Source: Zanthoxylum bungeanum | Lineage: Eukaryota; Streptophyta; Magnoliopsida; Sapindales; Rutaceae | NCBI GenBank assembly: GCA_019454045.1 | Contig: SKCR01021386.1 | Span: 124,001 to 188,000 of the forward strand | Length of the DNA stretch: 64,000 nucleotides | Direction: 5' to 3' | In this document: positions 55,720 to 64,000 of the stretch, in pieces | Layout of the letters: each line of letters begins with the position of its first letter | Numbering within the stretch: the stretch's first letter is position 1 | Notes under the pieces: model-generated | Database searches by the model: none | The model's input: only the letters and a program-made list of their open reading frames with translations | Told to the model about the DNA's origin: nothing | Program-made: the position numbers and the translations under genes

Positions 55720-55908
55720 AAGATTGTTGGGGTGACCCGTAGCCTCGCGCCTTTGGGAGGTTGAAGAATTATGCTCCAATTACTTCTGGAGATTAATATT
55801 GGAACTTTGCATAGCTCGAATTTCCTCTTCCAATGATCGTAACCGTTCTTATAGAGCGACTAATTATGCGACCATAAGGTCTGGTGTTTGTTTGTTGCTT
55901 GAAGCCAT
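55720..55908 (-). pseudogene. Gag N-terminal remnant of the minus-strand LTR element
   Basis: On the minus strand the first ATG after the primer site (55908) opens MASSNKQTPDLMVA, stop, LVAL, stop, ERLRSLEEEIRAMQSSNINL: a short coiled-coil-like gag start with two stops. Beyond about 55720 the sequence passes into array C. Family assignment is inferred from position. Confidence 0.55.
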
Positions 55909-55969
55909 AAGCCCTTATGTTAGTAAGGATCGTATATTGGGGGATCTTTGCTGCTATAAATCGCTAAGG

Positions 55970-55987
55970 CCCCACAGTGGGCGCCGA
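55970..55987 (-). promoter_or_regulatory. Primer-binding site of the minus-strand LTR element
   Basis: Minus strand TCGGCGCCCACTGTGGGG follows the LTR end after two bases; the GGCGCC core is shared with the primer sites of the other two Ty3-like elements in the window. Confidence 0.65.
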
Positions 55988-55989
55988 AT

Positions 55990-56636
55990 TGTAGAGGCTC
56001 ATTTTCGCCCGAGGTCCACAATCGATTATTTATAGTATGGGGGCATTAGCGATCCTGCAAAAAAAAAATTAGAATGAGAGGGGAGTACTGCCCACCGATG
56101 TGGTGGGTGCCGTAGGCACTCCGACGCCCAAGTCAGTAGTGGAGATGAGCTGTAAATACAATAGGAGTAAGCGCAAGGTCAGAGATTACTTTGATACCCA
56201 TAGATTGCCGTGATGGCGATAGGTCCGAAGTTCAGAGGATTCTGGAGAGAATATGACTAAGCTGTGAGTTGTAATGCCTGAGTCATCATCTCTTCTGGAT
56301 TATGGTTCCTTTTATAGGTTATCAAAGGTTGGACTCATAAATGTATTAATTGATATACGTTTTGGGTGCTTGTAACGGTTCAGCCATTTAGTCACGTAGG
56401 ATGCATCTTGTAGCGATTAAGCCATTTAATTCATGTAGGATGCGTTTCTCTTTGGTTGGACAGCTGGCAAATCAAGAGGTTGATCTTTCTTTAAATAAGG
56501 GCCTGATAAGCTGATTGGGCCAAGCTTTGGCCAAGTCTTGTTTGGTTCCTATTTGGTGGGAGGTTTTGGGTTGTATCTGACTTGGGGCCTGAAGTGAAAT
56601 GTCGGAAATATCCTTAGCCCAAATTTGGCCCGAACA
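55990..56636 (-). repeat. 5' LTR of a minus-strand, gag-only LTR element
   Basis: 647 bp. On the minus strand it begins TGTTCGGGCC and ends CCTCTACA, with a TATA box CCTATAAAAGG at 56318-56308. The primer site and gag start to its left fix the orientation. The interior then consists of arrays C, B and A. No pol domain was found. An intact 3' LTR is missing; the fragment at 48899 may be its remnant. Confidence 0.75.
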
Positions 56637-57096
56637 GAAACCATTTATATTTGAGAGTATATCTGAGTCATTTGAAACTCTTACAACTATATCACAATAT
56701 ATAAGTACTATCTGGTCTTTATTAATTTCATATAAGGTTTCGAGTTAAACTCGAAATTCCTAAAAATTAGGATGATCTAACTTTTAGATCTACAATACAT
56801 GAATAAAATTAAGAAATTATCATACTTTTTAAATAAATAATTATAATAAAAAATATCATATTACATAAATAATAAAATATTCATACAAAAGTGAATGAAA
56901 TTCGATCACCATTTCCAACAACTTTTACCTATTCAAGAACGAAATCATGATATCTGTCAGGAACAGTACCATTACTTATATATATAATATTACAAAAATG
57001 CTTGATGGACACGCCCGATTTCATACTCGAATAGGCAAAATTTGTGTTACACCATAAAAAATTAAATCTTAATCTGTGTCGGAAAAAATATAATTA

Positions 57097-57151
<55 letters not shown>

Positions 57152-57182
57152 GTAAAAATGTTACTCTATCTGATGTACACGT
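56637..57182. other. AT-rich spacer with (TA)n run
   Basis: No gene. A (TA)n microsatellite of more than 20 units spans about 57100-57147. CTATTC(A/G)AGAACGAAATCA occurs near 56931 and in a variant form near 57779. Confidence 0.5.
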
Positions 57183-57719
57183 TAGGGGTGAGCAAAATCA
57201 TTTTCGCTTCTGATTCCACTTAGAACCATAACCTATCCGGAAAAAATTGGTTTCTAACTATTCGGAAACGGAACCTACTATATTAGATTAGCACTCTATT
57301 TATTGGTTTCGATTCGGTTCCGGATTACCCTGTTTTGACAATGAAAAGAATATATATTAGTTTTTCAACTCTCTATTGTGCAAAAATATATGTAAGCTTG
57401 TGAGATTTTATAAATTAAAAGTTAATATGAATAAATTTAGCACAATTATTTGATAATAATTTAAATTTAAAACAAATTGTTCCAAATAAATCACAAATTC
57501 TAAGTTAATTTAATATTAATTCGATTACATATTTTCTGTTCTAAAAATTCGATTTTCTGGTCCATTTCCAGTTCTAAATATTGAAAAATCAAAACCGACT
57601 CGGAAAAATTCGATTTCTAACTATTAGGAACCGGAACCTATCCTAATTTAACCAATTCTTATTCCAAAATCAAATTTTCAAAGTACTTTTCGATAAATCT
57701 GAAACCGTTGTTCACTCAT
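57183..57719. mobile_element. Probable old hAT-like MITE
   Basis: Ends TAGGGGTGAGCAA and TTGTTCACTCATA are imperfect inverted repeats. Degenerate GGAACCGGAACC-type motifs lie near both ends around an AT-rich middle. The flanking 8-mers match only partly, so the TSD is decayed. Confidence 0.5.
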
Positions 57720-58429
57720 AGCACACTCCCAATATTATTCATGAACAGATAAAATTATGCTATGGCGTAAAACTTTTATCTATTCGAGAATGAAATCAAG
57801 ATCTGCATAGGGAAGAGTACCATTACTCATAATATTGTGATTTTTGAGTTTTTTTTTTCACGTGTCCTGAGTGTTTTGTTTCACTAGTGAAAAAAAGTCA
57901 TCTTGTAAAATGAAGCCCCGAATTATATTCTTTGGCTTCAGGAAAGAGCAGTGCTCAAGAAAAATGGCCGGCTTTCCCATCACTTATTGACAATGGGGTG
58001 ACTGTCATAACTAAATTTCAACATTAATTTAAAAGGAAAAAGGAATTGAAGGAAAAGACAACATACAAACAGTTCATAAATATCGATCTTACCAAATTGA
58101 AAAAAATAGAGGAAAAAAAGAAGTAAAGAGAGAACATACAGACAAAATCTATCACAATCTTTATATTCTACAATTACACTCCATCATAAAAAAATAAAAA
58201 TAAATAAATAAACAGATTCAAAGACCCGGCAAATCCCAAATCTGAAGAATTCATGACGTTGATTCAAATTTTTTATGAATTGGAATTAATTTTACCAAAA
58301 AGATATGCATAGAATGTGTAATAAATTCTTTTTTAAAAAATAATCTTAAGAAGAAAATCAATTTTTAAAAAAAATTATATCATGTTTAATAACTTCAAAT
58401 GCTGACATGAACATGAAGTCATAAACTAT
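57720..58429. other. AT-rich spacer
   Basis: No coding or repeat structure could be supported; A-rich runs are common. Confidence 0.4.
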
Positions 58430-58437
58430 ATCGAGCT

Positions 58438-59116
58438 AGAACCGGCCAAGGTTCCGATTCCGAATCGGAACCGAACCAGTTCCGGAACCATCCGAAATTG
58501 TATTTGACCGGTTCGGTTAGGGTTCTGACCCTAATCGAACCAGTTGGAACCACTGGAATTGAACGGTTTCAGCGGTTCCAACCGAAACCGTAAGGTTCCG
58601 CTAGGGTTCCAACCCCCAACGGCTCTCTACCCCAACGGTAAACAAAAAAAAAATTGGGGATTTCCTAAATTACCCTAGTAACATTAATAAAACGGCTAAT
58701 TTTATGGGCATTTTAGGTATCACAAAAATATTCTAAAAATGTATAAATATGGGTAATTTTTTATTATTTCAACATACCAATTTCTCAATTCTCAATTCTC
58801 TCAAACTCCTACAATTCTCTCATTCTCAATTCGCTCATGCTCAATTTTCAAAGACACAAATTTTATTTGTAATTTAATGTAATTATGTAAGTTTATTATA
58901 TAAATTCAAATTCATAATTTTAAATTAAATTAATTTTTCAATCTCAATTTTTTATTTTAAAAAAAGTTAAAAACAAAAAAACAAAATGGAATAAGAATCG
59001 GAACCGAAATCGAAATCGAACGGTTCTAAGTGTGGAACCGGAATTAACCGATTCGGTTCATGTTCCACACTCGTGGAATTGGGAACGAACTGAACCGGAC
59101 CGCCGGGCAGGTCTAC
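58438..59116. mobile_element. hAT-like MITE with perfect 8-bp target-site duplication
   Basis: 679 bp flanked by ATCGAGCT at 58430-58437 and 59117-59124. Both ends are rich in GGTTCCG/CGGAACC motifs and the termini are weakly inverted (AGAACCGGCC against the inverse of GGGCAGGTCTAC). It lies about 280 bp upstream of the H+-ATPase pseudogene start, in its promoter region. Confidence 0.68.
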
Positions 59117-59397
59117 ATCGAGCTGCTTGTTTTTTTTTTTTTTTGCCACGCCAACTGACAAATTTTTACGTAATAGAGCTGCCAGTTTAAAATTTAAAAC
59201 CAACCCATCAACCAAATATTATATGTCTCTCTATAGAAACAGAGATATTTTCTCCAAGGTGAAATGCAAAAAAGAATTCTCTATGTGTGTGTATATATAT
59301 TATTTCCATCATTTTTTTTTTCAGTGATTTTGTTTTGATATGATTGTTTAATAAGTTTTTTAGAATCTTGAAAGAAGTGAGTTGATTGAGAGAAACA

Positions 59398-62300
59398 ATG
59401 GAGGCAGTGTTGAATGAAGAAGTGGATTTGGTACTGAAACAGATTTTGTCATCTCTGTTTTTGATTTTTCATGTGTTTTGTTTTTTGGTTTACTGTCTTC
59501 AAGAAATTTTGCTTTCTGGGTATTTTGTTTTGCAATGAATTTGAGGTTTTGGTTGCAGGAAAACGTGTCCATGCAACATGTTTTTGAGACTTTGAAGTGC
59601 AATAAAGAAGGTCTGACAACAGAGGATTCTGAACAGAGGCTTGCAATATTTGGCTACAACAACCTTGAGGAAAAACAAGTACTTTATCATTTCTTTTTTC
59701 GCTTTCTATTTGGAAATTTTTTATTTAAAAATAATAATTTTTTTTTTCTTGAGTGATTATATTTATATTACATTTTGTTTTTGCAGGAGAGTAAAATTCT
59801 GAAGTTTCTGGGGTTTATGTGGAATCCTCTTTCATGGATCATGGAAGCTGCTGCTATAGTGGCTCTTGTACTTCCAATTGTAGGAGTGAGTATTGAGTAT
59901 TTATTTATTATAATAACTTGGAGACATTTGGTATTGTTTCTCAAATCATGTTTTCCAAATTTGTTTTAGGAAAACAAAAATAGTGCTTTATCATTTGATA
60001 TTTTTGGTATTGAAAGTATGTCAAATTGAAAACAGTAAAAAAAAAAAAAAATATTTGATAATTTATATGAATATGTGTTCGATATTAATTTTATGAATTT
60101 CTTTTCCATTTTTTGTACAAATACGAATAGTATAATATCAATTTTGTTCTCTTTTTTGTATAAACATATTTGTTCGTACAACATATTAAGGACTATTACC
60201 TGTAGGCTGTAATTATATAATTAACTGGTAATATTCATTTTAAATTTATATATTATTTACTTAGAATATTGATTTATTTTAGAGAATTTAAAATTAATTT
60301 GTAAAATTTACTATATTCTACATGCAACCGTAATCAATATAAGTGTGATTAAAAAAACAAAAGTTGTGAAGAACTTCATTGTTGCAGGGTAAACCTCCTG
60401 GCTGGCAAAATTTTGTTGGGATCACATCACTGCTTCTTATAAATTCAACAGTTTGTTTCATCGCGGAAAACAATGCAGGTGATGCTGCTGCAGCTCTCAT
60501 GGCTCGTCTTGCTCCTACAGCTAAGGTACTGAATTCACTTCATTATGATTTTATTGTTGAGTTAGTGCACAGCTAAGTTTATCAAGTTCATATCAACTTA
60601 ATTGAAGCATATTTTTTTAATCCAATCAATACTGTTACGTCACGTTATCATTATATTATTTCAGGTCCTTCGAGATGGTAATTGGAAGGAGGAGGATGCA
60701 TCAATTCTTGTCCCTGGTGATGTCATTAGTGTTAAGCTTGGTGACATTATCCCTGCAGATGCTCGTCTCCTCGAAGGCGATCCGTTAAAAATTGATCAGG
60801 TGAGCTTTTGCAACCTTTGTATGCTTGATTGATTTGGTAAAGTTGATCTGTTTGATTCAAATTCTTTTGTAAATTGCAGTCTGTTCTTACAGGTGAGTCT
60901 CTTCCCGTGACAAAGGGTCCTGATGACAGCGTATATGCAGGCTCTACGTGTAAACAGGGGGAGATTAAAGCTGTGGTTATTGCCACCGGTGTTCGTACCT
61001 TCATTGGAAAAGCTGCACACCTTGTAGATGCCACAAATCAAGTGAGTCACTTTCAGAAGGTAAGAAAATAAAAATGCACATTCCTTCAGACTTGTTTTTA
61101 TGTTTAATATGAATATTACTATTATTCACCAAACCCTTTGGGCTTGGTTTCAGGTCTTGACTCATGTTGGGAAATGCTGTATGTCTTCAATTGCGTTGGG
61201 GATTATAATGGAGATCATTTTCATGTCATTTCAACACAGGAAATACCGTACAATAATTGATAATTTACTGGTTCTTCTTATGGAGGAATTCCGATTGCCA
61301 TGCCTACGGTTTTAACAATCACAGTGGCGACTGGTTCCCATCGCTTGTCTCTGCAGGTTGGCGCTAGTCGTTATTATTGAAATGCCATTACTTTAAGTGG
61401 TCATTGGTTGATGGTTGTTAGCATTTATGGGCCGTTTACTGCAGGGAGCTGTTGCAAAGAGAATGACAGCAATAATAGATATGGCAGGCATGGATGTACT
61501 TTGCTGTGACAAAACTGGAACTCTAACTTTGAACAAACTAATAGTTGACAAGTATCTAATTGAGGTTGGTTCAAGTTTCGCTCATTTTGTGGGTTCACTT
61601 TACTTTCTGAATTGTAATGCGTAATTCAACATTTTTCCTGGATTATTGTTCAGATCTTTGATAAAGGAGTGGATAAAGATACTGTTGTTCTGATGGCAGC
61701 TCGAGCCTCCCAAGTGGAAAACCAGGATGCAGTAGATGAAGCTATAGTGGGAACGCTGATTGATCCAAAGGAGGTATATGCACTGATACTAGAGTTTCGT
61801 ATATACAGTTTTATCTAGTTAAAGTTCAGCTGCTGTTGCGGAACTTTTGCACTCATCAAAAGCAACTTTGAGAGTGAAAGGATTTTATCACAATTTTTTG
61901 ACATAGCTTTCTTTGCTTTTGACAATAAACAAGGCAAGAGCTAATATCCAGGAAGTTCACTTCCTTCCATTCGACCCTACGTATAAGCGAACAGCTCTGA
62001 CATATATTGACAGTGAAGGTAAAATGCATAGGGTCAGCAAAGGTGCTCCGGAGCAGGTACGCTCATCAATCAGCAACTAATACCATGTTCTAGCATTCTG
62101 GAATCCATTTGATGTAATTTTTGCTTCTAATTTGATTTTCAGATTTTAAATATGGTACACAACAAATCAGAGATAGAACGCAGAGTCAATGATGTGATTG
62201 ATAAGTTTGCAGAACGAGGATTACGATCTCTTGCAGTGGCATACCAGGTATATGAATTACCCCTGTTATTGTTCTAGGTCCTATATTCAAATCACTTTAG

Positions 62301-63877
62301 CAGTTCATTATTTCTATTGAAATTCGTATTAAAAAAGGCCAAGTTTAATAAATTGGTTTCAGGAAGTTCCTGATGGAAGAAAGGAGGGCTCAGGAGGCCC
62401 ATGGAAATTTATAGGAATCATTCCTTTTTTGATCCTCCTAGACACGACAGTGCAGAAACAATAAAAAGCGCATTGAAGCTTGGGGTGAACGTAAAAATGA
62501 TCACAGGTGCTTCACTCATTTGCTCTATTGTGTCTCTTAGTCAGTGCGTGTTTAGGCATCTTTTGTGACTAAAGAAATTTGGGTGCTCCTACTTTCGCTT
62601 AATCCTTCTGTTTGAAAATGCTTGTGACTTATCCCTCTCTGTCAGGTGATCAACTTGCAGTAGCGAAGGAAACGGGACGCCGTCTTGGAATGGGAACTAA
62701 CATGCATCCTTCATCAGCCTTATTAGATCGGAACAGCAATGAGTCAATAGTTGCTTTCCCAGTTGATGAGCTGATTGAGAAAGCTGATGGGTTTGCTGGT
62801 GTTTTCCCTGGTAGGAAGCTTGATCTCCTTGTTTATGATGAATAGTCATCCATTGACTGATGAATCACAAAGCAAGTGGTTTATAGCTTTTTATTGTAGT
62901 TGATGTATTCATAATTATATACCTATTTATTTGTTTTTTTATCATAGCATATTTCTTCTCCTTTCCTTGCTTTCTGTACAGCACACAAGTATGAGATTGT
63001 GAATCATTTGCAAGCTAGGAAACATGTATGTGGAATGATTGGTAATGGAGTCAATGATGCTCCCGCTCTCAAGAAAGCGGATATTGGCATAGCTGTTGCT
63101 GATGCAACTGATGCAGCTCGTAGTGCTGCCGATATTGTCCTGACAGAGCCCGGCCTTAATGTTATCATTAACGCTGTTCTTTATAGTCGGGCAATATTCC
63201 AGAGGATGAAAAATTACACGGTGAGCATTGGTTTTTCCTTGGATGGTATTTGTGGGAGGGAATCCTATCTAATTCAAGTTTCTGAACAGCTATGAACACT
63301 GTTTACTTGAATTAGTCGATTTCTTTCTTGTTCTTTCCCCACTTTTTGATGCTTAGTCGATTTCTTTCTTGTCGCAGATATATGCAGTCTCCATTACCAT
63401 CCATATTGGTGTAAGTTAATTGCTGCTTGTTTGAGATACTGTATAGGAAAATGTTTGTCTTGACAAAATGTAGCTTGTATGTCTCAGCTTGGTTGTCTTG
63501 ACAAAAAGTAGCTTGTATATCTCAGCTTGGCATACTGACTCTCTCTTGGTGACAGTTTGCTTTCAGGCTACTGGCTGGCTTTTGGAAGTTTGATTTCCCA
63601 CCTGTCATGGTGCTGATTATTGCCATACTTAATGATGGTTTGTATTTCCTTTATGCAGCAAGCATACGAATTGTTCGTATTGTTTCATCCTGATTTAATA
63701 CATGGTCTGCCAGGTGCCATTATTCTGACAATATCAAAGGATAGAGTGAAACCATCTCCTCAGCCAGAATCATGGAAGTCGGCCAAGATCTTCAAAACTG
63801 GAATCCCTCTTGGCGGTTACTTAGCAGCGACGACAGTGATTTTCTTCTGGGCAGCATACAGGACAGATTTCTTTCCA
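59398..63877 (+). pseudogene. AHA: Plasma-membrane H+-ATPase pseudogene (second copy), 3' end outside the window
   Basis: Exon by exon a duplicate of the gene at 22445. Exons: 59398-59430, 59559-59678, 59787-59885, 60388-60525, 60665-60799, 60880-61059, 61154-61356, 61445-61564, 61654-61773, 61934-62056, 62143-62247, 62363-62506, 62646-62810, 62982-63220, 63378-63410, 63556-63637, 63714-63877; splice sites are kept. One-base deletions in exon 7 (near 61279, in the [11 protein letters not shown] block) and exon 12 (near 62427, a shortened T-run) break the frame. Active-site changes: TGDGVND is IGNGVND (Asp to Asn), the membrane Arg of SITIRVV is His, CSDKTGT is CCDKTGT (phosphorylated Asp kept). 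The N-terminus is seven residues shorter. The last four exons lie beyond 64000. Confidence 0.92.
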
Positions 63878-63961
63878 GTAATGCAATTTTTCCAATGCTA
63901 TCATGTCACCAATCCTATTTGCAACATATGCTTAATTCTTACCTTGGACTGAAACTCAGTA

Positions 63962-63965
<4 letters not shown>

Positions 63966-63998
<33 letters not shown>
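63966..63998. repeat. (TA)n microsatellite at the window end
   Basis: About 16 TA units in the intron after pseudogene exon 17; they continue to the edge of the window. Confidence 0.85.

Positions 63999-64000
<2 letters not shown>

Noticed and set aside
30967..56636. Integrated pararetrovirus (caulimovirus-like) sequence
   Set aside because: All RT, integrase and gag motifs are of Ty1/copia or Ty3 LTR type with LTRs and TSDs; no movement-protein or coat motif was seen.

Overview
The window is nuclear DNA of a flowering plant, probably a eudicot. The evidence is GT-AG introns in AT-rich sequence, two plant-type plasma-membrane H+-ATPase genes (one broken), the 3' end of a plant inositol pyrophosphate kinase gene, and a dense mix of plant transposons. 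There are no bacterial features. The species cannot be told from the sequence.

Layout. 1-4933: 3' part of a VIH/PPIP5K-type gene (+), with a Stowaway-like MITE in an intron and a SINE behind it. 5587-11415: an almost full-length L1-type LINE with a perfect 14-bp target-site duplication (TSD) but several broken frames. 11997-12187: a second SINE. 12754-18497: a young LTR element that encodes only gag and carries two large hairpin-type tandem arrays (TR-GAG-like). 19917-20936: a long-TIR, Mutator-like non-autonomous element. 22445-28937: an intact 21-exon plasma-membrane H+-ATPase gene. 29474-30733: two Tourist-like MITEs fused head to head into a 1.26-kb palindrome. 30967-45476: a decayed, chimeric Ty1/copia element, itself interrupted by a very young 7.9-kb non-autonomous Athila/Tat-like LTR element (34211-42149). 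That inner element carries an intronless LOG-type cytokinin-activating gene. 45655-47250: a hAT MITE, a LINE RNase H remnant and two Helitron-like elements. 48899-56636: relics of a minus-strand LTR element whose interior is almost entirely three tandem arrays. 57183-59116: hAT-like elements. 59398-64000: a second H+-ATPase copy, a pseudogene with two frameshifts and lost catalytic residues, cut by the window end.

How it fits together. The working host genes are the inositol pyrophosphate kinase/phosphatase and the first H+-ATPase. The second H+-ATPase arose by duplication, since its intron positions and leader layout match the first, and the two now lie about 30 kb apart with transposons filling the gap. 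Nesting and TSDs give a partial order of events: the copia element is old (LTRs roughly 92-93% identical by eye), while the LOG-bearing element inside it is recent (LTRs about 99.7% identical). The TR-GAG-like element is also recent (about 99%).

The most unusual features are the LOG gene carried in the retrotransposon, the hairpin-unit tandem arrays in two unrelated gag-only LTR elements, and the fused MITE palindrome. Identity figures are counts by eye, not computed alignments.
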